Shown here piece by piece: positions 49,613 to 58,195 of a DNA stretch of 64,000 bases (the first letter of the stretch is position 1; every line of letters begins with the position of its first letter). The DNA comes from Corallococcus carmarthensis (GTDB lineage Bacteria > Myxococcota > Myxococcia > Myxococcales > Myxococcaceae). The stretch is from contig NZ_RAWE01000008.1 in assembly GCF_003611695.1 (NCBI RefSeq), positions 45,423-109,422 of the forward strand. The letters run 5' to 3'. The position numbers and the translations under genes are program-made. The notes under the pieces are model-generated. The model was given only the letters and a program-made list of their open reading frames with translations. It was not told the DNA's origin and did not search any database.

Positions 49613-50311
49613 TCACCGCCTCACAGGATCCGCGAGGTGCGGCTCGAAGTCGCAGGTCTCGTCACCCCCGCGCAGCACGTGGCTCTCCATCTCGCGGACC
49701 TCTCCGGAGGTGGACACGTGGAAGACGTGCTGGGTGATGGGGATGTCCCGGGCGCATTGGATGCCCCGGAAGCCGATGACGTCGTAGCTTCCGTCCGCGT
49801 TCGCCTTCACGCCTCCCTGGTCCACGTCGTAGCAGAGGAAGTCGTAGCCCAACGCGTAGACCATGAGGACGGCCTCCTGCTCCGTGTCGATGGTCCCCAG
49901 CACCTCCCTGACGGCGGCCGGCGTGGAATGGATCCGCACCTCGTCCCCCTGGGTCGTGAGCAGGAAGTGGTAGGCGCAGATGCCATTGGAGTAGCAGGAG
50001 AAGTGGAAGCCCTCGGAGGGGCGTGATGCATCCACCTCGGCCTGACACGCGGAGACGTCACCGGCCGTCGCACAGGTCTGCCCCCAGGCGTCGATGCTGC
50101 TGGAGGGATATTCCGTCGAACGAGGCTCGCTCGAGCTGCGGACCTGGACCGCGTCCAGCCCCGCCGCGGGACGAAGGTCCTTGAAGTGGGGATGGGTGCT
50201 CGCCCAGAAGGAGCAGGCGACCTCCCTGTAGCCATCCGTGTCCGCCGAGGAGTCGCAGCCGGCCAGCAGCAGCGACATTCCCACCAGGGTCCTCGGGAGG
50301 AAGCTCCTCAC
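49613..50311 (-). CDS. Lipoprotein, ferritin-less paralogue
   Basis: 232 residues from GTG 50311, which overlaps the stop of the ferritin-like gene (GTGA); AGGAG lies inside that gene 8 bases upstream. RSFLPRTLVGMSLLLAGC is the lipoprotein signal. The mature part shares the N-terminal domain of the two ferritin-like paralogues: GYREVACSFWAST, GQTCATAGDVSACQAEVDAS, FLLTTQGDEVRIHSTPAAVREVLGTIDTEQEAVLMVYALGYDFLC, DGSYDVIGFRGIQCARDIPITQHVFHVSTSGEVREMES. It ends where the ferritin part would begin (GGDETCDFEPH). Several conserved Cys suggest disulfides. Function unknown. Confidence 0.75.
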   Translation of the reverse strand: MRSFLPRTLVGMSLLLAGCDSSADTDGYREVACSFWASTHPHFKDLRPAAGLDAVQVRSSSEPRSTEYPSSSIDAWGQTCATAGDVSACQAEVDASRPSEGFHFSCYSNGICAYHFLLTTQGDEVRIHSTPAAVREVLGTIDTEQEAVLMVYALGYDFLCYDVDQGGVKANADGSYDVIGFRGIQCARDIPITQHVFHVSTSGEVREMESHVLRGGDETCDFEPHLADPVRR

Positions 50312-51633
50312 GCCCAGAGCTCCTGCTCCAGCGTGTCCAGCAGCGCCAGCGCCGCCTCCGGCGTGGGCATGCCCGCCTCCGTGACGATGCACGCGTCGAG
50401 CGGCACCGCGACCTCCTGCCGCAAGAGCGCCACCGCGCGCCGCTGGGCCTCCCTCACGCTGTCCCGCTCCTTCGCGGAGAGGCGCGGCCGGGCCCACTGG
50501 TCGACGTCCCACGACAGCGCCGCGTGCCGCGTCTCGTCCTCCGCGATGCGGACCATGGCCTGCCGCACCTCCAGGTCGCGCGCGTGCATCGCCTGGTGGT
50601 GGGCGAGCAGCGCGCCGTACGTCTCGCGCACGCAGCCCTCCACGGCGTTCTCCAGGGCCACGTCCACGAGCGTGCGCAGGGGCAGCTCCTCCACCACCGG
50701 ACGCTGGGGCGTGCCACCGAAGCGGCGCGCGAGCCGGTCCGTCACCCGGGCGTGCTGGACCTCCTCCATGGCGCTGCGGCGTGCCGCGTCCTGGAGGCCC
50801 AGGTCCGCGCCGTGCAGTTCCAGTTCATCGCGCAGCCGCAGGAACGCATGGACCGACGCCGCTTCCAGGTGCGCTGCGTCCGCGAAGTAGCGCCCCAGTG
50901 CCTCCGGACTCTGGCACGCCTCCGCCACCTGGAGCCCCACCGGCCGCCGGCCGATGTTGCAGTTCGGGTCGCCCTTCTCCAGGACGTAGCTCTCCAGCTC
51001 TCGCACCTCACCGGAGGTGGACACCCGCGCCAGGTGCTGTGTCAGCGCGGTGTCGGGTCCGCACGCGTAGCCCTTCGTGCCGATGACGTTGAAGCTGCCG
51101 TCTTCGTTCTTCTTCACCGCGCCCAGCTTCAGTTCGGAGCAGCTCACGTTGTAGCCCGCGGCGAAGGCCCGGAGCACCGCCTCCTGCGAGGTGTCGACGG
51201 TGCCCAGCAGGCCCTGGACGGACTCCTCGGTCGTGTACGTCGTCACCGCGTCGCCCGACGTCGTGACCAGGAAGAACTCCTGGCAGTAGTCGATGCACTC
51301 GCGATGGAAGCCTTTGCCGGTGGTCGCGTCCTCCAGGGCCGCCTCGCAGGTGGGGACGTCCGTGGCCGTCGCGCACGCCTGTCCGGAAGACGAGGCTTTG
51401 TTGGCGCGCGGATCCGACAGCGCAGGGTGGAAGTAGCGGAGCTGGACGAAATCCCGGGGCTGGGACAGCGTCAGGTCCCCGAGCGCGGGGAAGCGGCCGT
51501 CGCACTCGACTCGCGAAAAGCCCGTCACGTCCGAGCTGTTCCCCAAGCCGCCACAGCCCGCGAGCACCAGCGGCGTGGCGAGCGAGGCGCGCAGGGCCCG
51601 CGAGAAGAGATGGCGCAACCGGTGGACGTTCAA
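50308..51633 (-). CDS. Ferritin-like domain lipoprotein, copy B
   Basis: 441 residues from TTG 51633 with TGGAG 6 bases upstream; the paralogue at 53277 begins with the same NxHRLRxLFSRAL, supporting the start. Lipobox LVLAGC. N-terminal Cys-rich domain to about residue 230, with GQACATATDVPTCEAALED and FFLVTTSGDAV. C-terminal ferritin-like four-helix domain with diiron-type ligands: Glu in HLEAASVHAFLRLRDELELHG, EEVQH, Glu in ENAVEGCVRETYGALLAHH and EDETRH. The second half is nearly identical at DNA level to copy A, while the N-terminal half has diverged. Possible envelope iron or redox role. Followed by a coupled ferritin-less paralogue. Confidence 0.82.
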   Translation of the reverse strand: MNVHRLRHLFSRALRASLATPLVLAGCGGLGNSSDVTGFSRVECDGRFPALGDLTLSQPRDFVQLRYFHPALSDPRANKASSSGQACATATDVPTCEAALEDATTGKGFHRECIDYCQEFFLVTTSGDAVTTYTTEESVQGLLGTVDTSQEAVLRAFAAGYNVSCSELKLGAVKKNEDGSFNVIGTKGYACGPDTALTQHLARVSTSGEVRELESYVLEKGDPNCNIGRRPVGLQVAEACQSPEALGRYFADAAHLEAASVHAFLRLRDELELHGADLGLQDAARRSAMEEVQHARVTDRLARRFGGTPQRPVVEELPLRTLVDVALENAVEGCVRETYGALLAHHQAMHARDLEVRQAMVRIAEDETRHAALSWDVDQWARPRLSAKERDSVREAQRRAVALLRQEVAVPLDACIVTEAGMPTPEAALALLDTLEQELWA

Positions 51634-51766
51634 GAGGGCTCCAGGAAGAGGTGTGTCCGGGGCCTTGAGCAATGAAGATGCCAGCGGCGCTTCACAGGGA
51701 ACCCCTCCCGCCACGGCGCCCGGAACGCCGTGGAATGATCAGAATCCTGAGGGGGGATGCCTCCGT

Positions 51767-51949
51767 TCATGACGCGTGTGCCCGGCCCGCCTCCAGCCCT
51801 GATGCGGGATGAAGGTCCGCGAAGAGGGGAGGGTCGGCCAGCGCCTGCTCGCAGGCCACCTCCCTGTCGCCCTCCGCGTCCACGTCGGAATCGCAGCCGG
51901 ACAACAGCAGCGACGGGCCCATCAACGCCCCTGCGCGATAGGTGTTCAG
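51767..51949 (-). pseudogene. Truncated copy of the ferritin-less lipoprotein
   Basis: About 60 codons overlapping the stop of ferritin copy A (CTGA), continuing MGPSLLLSGCDSDVDAEGDREVACEQALADPPLFADLHPASGLEA and then stop. It matches the start of the intact lipoprotein at 50311 (MSLLLAGCDSSADTDGYREVACSFWASTHPHFKDLRPAAGLDA) and breaks off, losing all of the later domain. It marks the junction of the tandem duplication. Confidence 0.75.
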
Positions 51950-53277
51950 GCCCAGAGGTCCTGCTCCAGCGTGTCCAGCAGCGCCAGGGCCGCCTCCGGC
52001 GTGGGCATGCCCGCCTGGGTGATGATGCTCGCGTCGAGCGGCACCGCGACCTCCTGCCGCAGCAGCGCCACCGCGCGCCGCTGGGCCTCCCTCAAGGTGT
52101 CCCGCTGCTGCGCGGAGAGGCGCGGCCGGGCCCACTGGTCGACGTCCCACGACAGCGCCGCGTGCCGCGTCTCGTCCTCCGCGATGCGGACCATGGCCTG
52201 CCGCACCTCCAGGTCGTGCGCGTGCAGCGCCTGATGGTGGGCGAGCAGCGCGCCGTACGTCTCGCGCACGCAGCCCTCCACGGCGTTCTCCAGGGCCACG
52301 TCCACGAGCGAGCGCGGGGGCAGCTCCGCCACCACCGGACGCTGGGGCGTGCCACCAAAGCGGCGCGCGAGCCGGTCCGTCACCCGGGCGTGCTGGACCT
52401 CCTCCATGGCGCTGCGGCGTGCCGCGTCCTGGAGGCCCACGTCCGCGCCGTGCAATTCCAATTCATCGCGCAGCCGCAGGAACGCATGGACCGACGCCGC
52501 CTCCAGGTGCGCCGCGTCCGCGAAGTAGCGGCCCAGCGCCTCCGGGCTCTGGCACGCTTCGGCCACCTGGAGCCCTACCGGCCGCCGGCCGATGTTGCAG
52601 TTCGGGTCGCCCTTCTCCAGGAGGCGCTTCTCCAGCTCCTGGACCTCACCCGAGGCGGTCACCTTCAGCACGTGCTGTGTCATCTCCGTGCCCGGCCCGC
52701 ACGCGAAGCCCTGCGTGCCGATGACGTTGAAGCTGCCGTCCGCGTTCTTCTTCACGGCGCCGTATTCCTTCTTCCCGCAGAGGAGGCTGTAGCCCGAAGC
52801 GAAGGTCTTGAGCACCGCCTCCTGCTCCGTGTCGATGGTGCCCAGCACCTGCTGGAGCTCCGCCAGCGTCGCGTGGGTCTTCACCTCGTCACCCCGCGTC
52901 GTCACCAGGAAGGCGTCCGTGCAGAAGTCCAGGCAGACGTGGTGGAAGCCGGCGGTGACGATCGCGTCCTCCAGTGCCGCCTCGCAGGTGGGAACGTCGG
53001 TGGCCGTCGCGCAGGCCTGTCCGGAGGAAGCCGCCGGAAGGTAGTCGGCGGGAGGCTCGCCCACGTGGGTGCTGATGTAGCGGAATTGCACGAAGTCCGG
53101 CGCCGGGGTCATCGTGAGGTCGTTGACGGAGAGGTAGCCCGCACTGCACGCGACCTCCGAGTAGCCCGTCAGGTCCGTGCTGCCCTCCGTATCACCACAG
53201 CCCGCCAGTACCAGGGGCGTGGCGAGCGAGGCGTGAAGAGCCCGCGAGAAGAGACGGCGCAGTCGATGGATGTTCAC
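51946..53277 (-). CDS. Ferritin-like domain lipoprotein, copy A
   Basis: 443 residues from GTG 53277 with CGGAG 9 bases upstream. Lipobox LVLAGC after NIHRLRRLFSRALHASLATP. N-terminal domain: DLTGYSEVACSAGYLSVNDLTMTPAPDFVQFRYIS, QACATATDVPTCEAALED, FLVTTRGDEVKTHATLAELQQVLGTIDTEQEAVLKTFASGY. From the shared GDPNCNIGRRPVGLQVAEACQ onward it is almost identical to copy B, with the same ferritin-like ligands (HLEAASVHAF, EEVQH, ENAVEGCVRE, EDETRH). Such sharp change in divergence along the gene suggests gene conversion or strong constraint. No downstream partner other than the truncated copy. Confidence 0.82.
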   Translation of the reverse strand: MNIHRLRRLFSRALHASLATPLVLAGCGDTEGSTDLTGYSEVACSAGYLSVNDLTMTPAPDFVQFRYISTHVGEPPADYLPAASSGQACATATDVPTCEAALEDAIVTAGFHHVCLDFCTDAFLVTTRGDEVKTHATLAELQQVLGTIDTEQEAVLKTFASGYSLLCGKKEYGAVKKNADGSFNVIGTQGFACGPGTEMTQHVLKVTASGEVQELEKRLLEKGDPNCNIGRRPVGLQVAEACQSPEALGRYFADAAHLEAASVHAFLRLRDELELHGADVGLQDAARRSAMEEVQHARVTDRLARRFGGTPQRPVVAELPPRSLVDVALENAVEGCVRETYGALLAHHQALHAHDLEVRQAMVRIAEDETRHAALSWDVDQWARPRLSAQQRDTLREAQRRAVALLRQEVAVPLDASIITQAGMPTPEAALALLDTLEQDLWA

Positions 53278-53550
53278 GGACAACTCCGAGGCAAACGGTG
53301 TGTCCGGGCACTGAGCAATGCGGATGCCAGCAGGTCTTCCCAGGAGGGCCCTCTGTCCGCACCGCTCGGAAAGCTGAGAAGGACTCGGAAAGCTGAGGGG
53401 GACAGGACCTGGCCGCCGCGCATCTGGACCCGGCCGGACGACGCGGAATCCGCACGCAGGGGACACCACGGCATGAAATCCAGATGCCCGGACGGGTCGT
53501 CCGTCCCCGGTTCTGGAGCCGACCTGGAAGGCAGCCAGGACGTTTGCCGG
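53278..53550. other. Divergent intergenic region
   Basis: 273 bases between ferritin copy A (minus) and the MoxR gene (plus). It should hold both promoters. I see no strong palindrome, RNA or coding frame. Confidence 0.4.
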
Positions 53551-54666
53551 ATGTCAGACCAAGTGGATAGCGTGCAGCTCATGCCGGACATCCGCCTGCC
53601 TGCCGAAGCGAAGTACAAGAACGAGCTGGACGCCCTCGCCGCGCATGACGACAAGCCCCGCCCACCGGGTTGGGCGCTGTCGCCCCGCGCCGTGGAGATG
53701 TACATCCTGGGTAGTCCCAAGCCCGTGGGGGGCGTGGCCATCACGCCCAAGTACGTGGGCGACAAGGGGCTCATCCAGGTGTGCATCGCCACGCTCGCGT
53801 CGGACCGCGCGCTGATGCTCGTGGGCGAGCCGGGCACCGCGAAGAGCTGGCTGTCGGAGCACCTGTCCGCGGCCGTCAGCGGCACGTCCGCGCTCGTGGT
53901 CCAGGGCACGGCGGGGACCAGCGAGGACCACATCAAGTACTCGTGGAACTACGCGCTGCTGCTCGCGCAGGGTCCCACGCCGGAAGCGCTGGTGCCGTCG
54001 CCCATCCTGCGCGCCATGCGCACGGGCAAGTTCGCCCGCTTTGAAGAAGTGACGCGCACGTCGCCGGAGATTCAGGACTCGCTCATCTCCATCCTGTCGG
54101 AGAAGCAGGTGTCGGTGCCGGAGCTGGGAGAGGTGACGAGCGCGCAGCGCGGCTTCAACCTCATCGCCACCGCGAACACGCGCGACCGCGGCGTCAATGA
54201 GATGAGCGCCGCGCTCAAGCGCCGCTTCAACTTCGTCACCGTGCCGGTGGTGGAGGACCTGGAGCAGGAGATCCAAATCGTCACCAAGCGCGAGGCGGAG
54301 CTGCGCACCGACTACCAGGTGGGCGTGCCGCCGCCGGAGGAGCTGTCGCGCGTGCTGCTGACGCTCTTCCACGAGCTGCGTAAGGGCGTGACGAAGGACG
54401 GCAAGACGAAGGTGCGCACGCCCGGGGCGGTGCTGTCCACGGCGGAGGCCATCAGCGTGCTGTTCAACAGCTCCATCCTGGCGCAGCAGTTCGGCTCCGG
54501 GACGGTGACGTCGCAGGAGCTGGCGGCCTCGCTGGTGGGCGCGGTGGTGAAGGAGCAGGAGGACGACGTGAAGGCGCTGCGCGAATACATGGAGACGGTG
54601 GCCAAGAGCCGCACGGGCCCGTGGAAGGAGCTGTACACCGCGAGCAAGAAGCTGCTGAGGGGCTGA
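53551..54666 (+). CDS. MoxR family AAA+ ATPase
   Basis: 371 residues from ATG 53551 with CCAGGA upstream; ATG 53581 is an alternative. Walker A GEPGTAKS at 92-99, Walker B region KFARFEEVTRTSPEIQDSL where the usual DE reads EE, sensor 1 in NLIATANTRDRGVNEMSAALKRRF with the Arg finger pair. The C-terminal lid has STAEAISVLFNSSILAQQFG. MoxR proteins are chaperone-like ATPases that act with a VWA-domain partner, present two genes downstream. First gene of a four-gene run with overlapping starts and stops (TGATG to the next gene). Confidence 0.9.
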   Translation: MSDQVDSVQLMPDIRLPAEAKYKNELDALAAHDDKPRPPGWALSPRAVEMYILGSPKPVGGVAITPKYVGDKGLIQVCIATLASDRALMLVGEPGTAKSWLSEHLSAAVSGTSALVVQGTAGTSEDHIKYSWNYALLLAQGPTPEALVPSPILRAMRTGKFARFEEVTRTSPEIQDSLISILSEKQVSVPELGEVTSAQRGFNLIATANTRDRGVNEMSAALKRRFNFVTVPVVEDLEQEIQIVTKREAELRTDYQVGVPPPEELSRVLLTLFHELRKGVTKDGKTKVRTPGAVLSTAEAISVLFNSSILAQQFGSGTVTSQELAASLVGAVVKEQEDDVKALREYMETVAKSRTGPWKELYTASKKLLRG

Positions 54667-56981
54667 TGGACCTGGCACTGCTCTCCCGGGTGCAGCACTT
54701 CCCGGTCCGTCACCACTCGCCGCGCACCACAGCCGTGCTCCTGAAGTGGCTGGAGCGGGTGAAGCCCACCGTCGTCCTGGTGGAGGGCCCCTGTGACGCC
54801 ACGGGGCTGGTGGACGTGCTGTGCGACGCGCAGACCCGGCCGCCCGTGGCCATCCTGGGCTACCGCACGGATGGCACGCCGTCCTCGTCGCTGTGGCCCT
54901 TCGCGGCGTACTCGCCGGAGTACCAGGCGCTGAAGTGGGCCCGGGCGAACGGCGCGCGGGCGGAGTTCATCGACATCCCGGTGGGTGTCAGCCTCGCGGT
55001 GGACCGCGCGCCTCCCGGGCTGGGAGTGGAGTCCGAGTCGGAGTCCATGGAAGGGAGCACGCCGGTTCCCGATGAGGCGGTGCCGCTCACGGAGGCGTTC
55101 GCGCGCTCGCAGGGGCACCGCTCCTTCGAGGAGTTCTGGGAGGCGGCCTTCGAGGCGCCGGACTGGAGCCCGGAGCAGTTCCGGCCAGTGCTCATCGCCT
55201 GGGCGGACGTGGTCAACGCGGGGCCCCGGTCGGCCTACCACCGCCAGCGCGACGCCTTCATGGCGCGCAAGGTGCTGGAGGTGGTGGCGAGCGGCGTGGC
55301 GCCGGAGAAGGTGGCGGTGGTGGCGGGCGCGGCGCACACCGCGGCGTTCCTGGCGGGGGACGTGGACCCCAAGGAGGAGGCGAAGCTGCCACCGCCCGGA
55401 CCGTGCGCGGTGACGGTGATTCCGTACAGCTTCCCGCGCCTGGCGGAGCAGCTGGGGTACGGCGCGGGCAACCGGGCGCCGCACTTCTACCAGAAGGCCC
55501 ACGAGGCGAACTGCGACTTCCGGCGGGCCACGCTGGAGGTGCTGCTGGACTTCGCGGCGCACCTGCGGATGCGCGGCTTCTCCGCGTCGCTGTCGGACGT
55601 GCTGGAGGCGTACCGGCTGGCGGTGACGCTGTCGGACCTGCGCGAGAAGAGCGCTCCGGGCCTGGATGAGCTGAGAGAGGCGACGGTGGCCACGCTGTGC
55701 CGGGGCGACGCGACGCACGTGGACAGCTTCCTGTGGAAGAGCGTCGTCGGCCATGAAGTGGGGCAGGTGGCGAGCCGCATCGGACAGAACTCGCTCCAGG
55801 CGGAGTTCTGGCGCGAGGTGGGCGAGCGGCGGCTGCCGCGCACGGACAGCCCGGAGACGTTCTCGCTGCGGCTCAACAACCCGGTGGAGGTGGGCTCCTC
55901 CGTGTTCCTCCACCGGCTGCGCGTGGCGGGCATCCCGTACGCGTCGCTGTCCGGCACGGGCTCGTCGCGCAAGGGCGGGGAGGCGGAGGCCGGTGGCTAC
56001 GCGGCGCTCACGCGCGTGCGCGAGGCCTGGCAGGCGCAGTGGACGCCGTCCACCGACGTGGCGCTGGTGGAGAAGATTGTGTTGGGCGACTCGCTGGAGG
56101 CCGTGACGACGCGCGTGCTCCAGGAGCGGCTGACCCAGGCGAAGACGACGGCCCAGGCGGCGGACGTGCTGCTGGAGTCCGTCATCACCGGCTGCTCCCA
56201 GACGGTGGTCCAGGCGCTCAAGGTCTGTGACGCGCACGCGGCCACGGACGCGGACCTGCCGTCGCTGGCGTCCGCGGCCCGGGCGCTGTCCGGGCTGATG
56301 GCCTATGGCACGTCTCGCGCGCATTCGGACGTGGGCGACGAGGCGGTGGCCTCGCTGGGGGAGAAGACCTTTGGCCGGGCGCTCCTGCGCGTGCGCGACG
56401 CCAGCGCCTGCGGGCCGGACGCGGTAGCCCAGGTGCTGGACGCGCTGCGCACGCTGCACGAGGTGGCGCTGTCCCAGCCTCGCGCGGACAAGGCGGGCTG
56501 GTTCGTGGAGGCGCGCGGGTTGATGGAGAGCCACGCGGTGAACCCCGCCACGTCGGGGCTGGCGACGGGCCTGTTGTACTTGGCGCGCGAGCTGCCGGAG
56601 GCGGAGGTGGCGCTGGAGGTGGGCCGGCGGCTGTCGCAGGCGGTGGACCCCGCGGACGCGGCGGCGTACCTGGAGGGCTTCCTGCAGGTGAACGCGCTGG
56701 TGCTGGTGAAGAGCCGCGACGTGGTGAAGGCGCTGGACGACTTCCTGGTCAGCGTGGAGCCCGAGCGCTTCCGGCAGACGCTGCCGGTGCTGCGCCGGGC
56801 GCTGGGCTCGCTGGGGGCCACGGAGCGCCGCTACCTGATGGAGAACGTGATGGGCGTGCGCCAGTTGAAGGACAAGGGCCGCGCGGTGAAGGCGGTGCTG
56901 GAGGAGAAGGACAAGGCGACGCTGAAGGACCTGAGCGCGGACCTGGGCAAGGCGCTCGACGACCTGGATGACCTGCTATGA
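54666..56981 (+). CDS. DUF5682 family protein
   Basis: 771 residues from ATG 54666, overlapping the MoxR stop. The N-terminal 300 residues have QHFPVRHHSPRTTAVLLKWLERVKPTVVLVEGPCDATGLVDVL, FAAYSPEYQALKWARANGARAEFIDIP and VAVVAGAAHTAAFLAG, the pattern of DUF5682, distantly like the ChaN/TraB/EreA group of His/Glu-rich enzymes. The rest is helical repeat-like. DUF5682 occurs beside MoxR, VWA and SWIM genes in many bacteria. The HH and EGP motifs could form a metal or catalytic site, making this the probable effector or enzyme part of the system (inference). Confidence 0.83.
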   Translation: MDLALLSRVQHFPVRHHSPRTTAVLLKWLERVKPTVVLVEGPCDATGLVDVLCDAQTRPPVAILGYRTDGTPSSSLWPFAAYSPEYQALKWARANGARAEFIDIPVGVSLAVDRAPPGLGVESESESMEGSTPVPDEAVPLTEAFARSQGHRSFEEFWEAAFEAPDWSPEQFRPVLIAWADVVNAGPRSAYHRQRDAFMARKVLEVVASGVAPEKVAVVAGAAHTAAFLAGDVDPKEEAKLPPPGPCAVTVIPYSFPRLAEQLGYGAGNRAPHFYQKAHEANCDFRRATLEVLLDFAAHLRMRGFSASLSDVLEAYRLAVTLSDLREKSAPGLDELREATVATLCRGDATHVDSFLWKSVVGHEVGQVASRIGQNSLQAEFWREVGERRLPRTDSPETFSLRLNNPVEVGSSVFLHRLRVAGIPYASLSGTGSSRKGGEAEAGGYAALTRVREAWQAQWTPSTDVALVEKIVLGDSLEAVTTRVLQERLTQAKTTAQAADVLLESVITGCSQTVVQALKVCDAHAATDADLPSLASAARALSGLMAYGTSRAHSDVGDEAVASLGEKTFGRALLRVRDASACGPDAVAQVLDALRTLHEVALSQPRADKAGWFVEARGLMESHAVNPATSGLATGLLYLARELPEAEVALEVGRRLSQAVDPADAAAYLEGFLQVNALVLVKSRDVVKALDDFLVSVEPERFRQTLPVLRRALGSLGATERRYLMENVMGVRQLKDKGRAVKAVLEEKDKATLKDLSADLGKALDDLDDLL

Positions 56982-58195
56982 GCGTGGACCCCAAGGACCT
57001 GGAACCGAAGGACCGCGACGCGCTCTTGCGCTGGCGGCTGGCGCTGGGCCCGGAGGCGGAGAAGACGGGCTCCTGTCCGTCCCTGAGCGCGCTGGGCGCC
57101 AGCGCGGGCACGGTGGACCTGAAGGGCGACGACCTGGAGGGCCTGGATGACGCGCTCTCCTTCGTCTACGGCGAGCGCTCCGCGGGGCGGGGCGGCTCGC
57201 GGCCCTATCTGCCCAGGTGGCTGGGCGCGCTGCGCGACTTCTTCCAGGACGACGTCATCGCGCTGGTGCAGAAGGACGCCATCGAGCGCAAGGGGCTCAC
57301 CGAGCTGCTCTTCGAGCCGGAGACGCTGCCCTTCCTGGACAAGAACGTGGAGCTGGTGACGACGCTGGTGAGCGCCATCGGGCTCATCCCGGAGCAGGCC
57401 AAGGACACCGCGCGCGCCATCATCCGCGAGGTGGTGGAGGACCTGCGCAAGAAGCTGGAGTCCCCGCTGCGCACGGCGGTGCTGGGGGCGCTGCGGCGCG
57501 ACCGGACGAGCCCCATCCCCATCGCGCGCAACATCGACTGGCGCCGCACCATCCGCTCCAACCTCAAGGGCTGGGACGCGGAGAAGAAGCGGCTCATCCC
57601 GGAGCGCTTCTACTTCTGGCCCAACCAGCGCCGTCACCATGAGTGGGACGTGACGCTGGTGGTGGACCAGTCCGGCTCCATGGCGGAGAGCGTGGTGTAC
57701 AGCTCCGTGATGGCGGCCATCTTCGCGTCGCTGGACGTGCTGCGCACGAGCCTGGTGCTGTTCGACACGGAGATTGTCGACATGACGCCCGTGCTGGCGG
57801 ACCCGGTGGAGGTGCTCTTCTCCGCGCAGCTGGGCGGCGGCACGGACATCAACCGGGCGGTGGCGTACGCGCAGGAGCACTACGTGCGCCGGCCGGAGAA
57901 GACGCTCTTCATCCTCATCACCGACCTGTACGAGGGCGGCAACGCCGAGGAGCTGGTGGCCCGGCTGCGGCAGCTGGTGGACTCACGCTCGAAGGTGCTG
58001 TGCCTGCTGGCGCTGTCGGACAGCGGGCGTCCGTCGTACGACCACGCGATGGCGGAGCAGCTCACCGCGCTGGGGATTCCGTGCTTCGGGTGCACGCCGC
58101 GCAAGCTGGTGGACGTGGTGGAGCGGGTGATGCGCAACCAGGACCTGGCGCCGCTGCTCGCGTCCAACGACAAGAAGGGGGAGCGTCATGGCTGA
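56978..58195 (+). CDS. VWA domain protein of MoxR system
   Basis: 405 residues from ATG 56978, overlapping the previous stop (ATGA). A helical N-terminal region of about 220 residues contains LIPEQAKDTARAIIREVVEDLRKKLESPLRTAVLGALRRDRTSP. The von Willebrand A domain has a complete MIDAS: DQSGSM with Asp230, the Thr of GGGTDINRAVAYA and Asp in LFILITDLYEGGN. Metal-bound VWA proteins are the usual partners and adaptors of MoxR ATPases. It overlaps the SWIM gene by 8 bases. Confidence 0.9.
   Translation: MSVDPKDLEPKDRDALLRWRLALGPEAEKTGSCPSLSALGASAGTVDLKGDDLEGLDDALSFVYGERSAGRGGSRPYLPRWLGALRDFFQDDVIALVQKDAIERKGLTELLFEPETLPFLDKNVELVTTLVSAIGLIPEQAKDTARAIIREVVEDLRKKLESPLRTAVLGALRRDRTSPIPIARNIDWRRTIRSNLKGWDAEKKRLIPERFYFWPNQRRHHEWDVTLVVDQSGSMAESVVYSSVMAAIFASLDVLRTSLVLFDTEIVDMTPVLADPVEVLFSAQLGGGTDINRAVAYAQEHYVRRPEKTLFILITDLYEGGNAEELVARLRQLVDSRSKVLCLLALSDSGRPSYDHAMAEQLTALGIPCFGCTPRKLVDVVERVMRNQDLAPLLASNDKKGERHG

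Noticed and set aside
51757..53550. Plus-strand open frame leading into the MoxR gene
   Set aside because: It is antisense to ferritin copy A and low in meaningful motifs; the MoxR protein starts at 53551.
54312..56534. Long minus-strand frame opposite DUF5682
   Set aside because: Arg/His-rich antisense shadow; the plus-strand frame has family motifs and overlapping start/stop signals.
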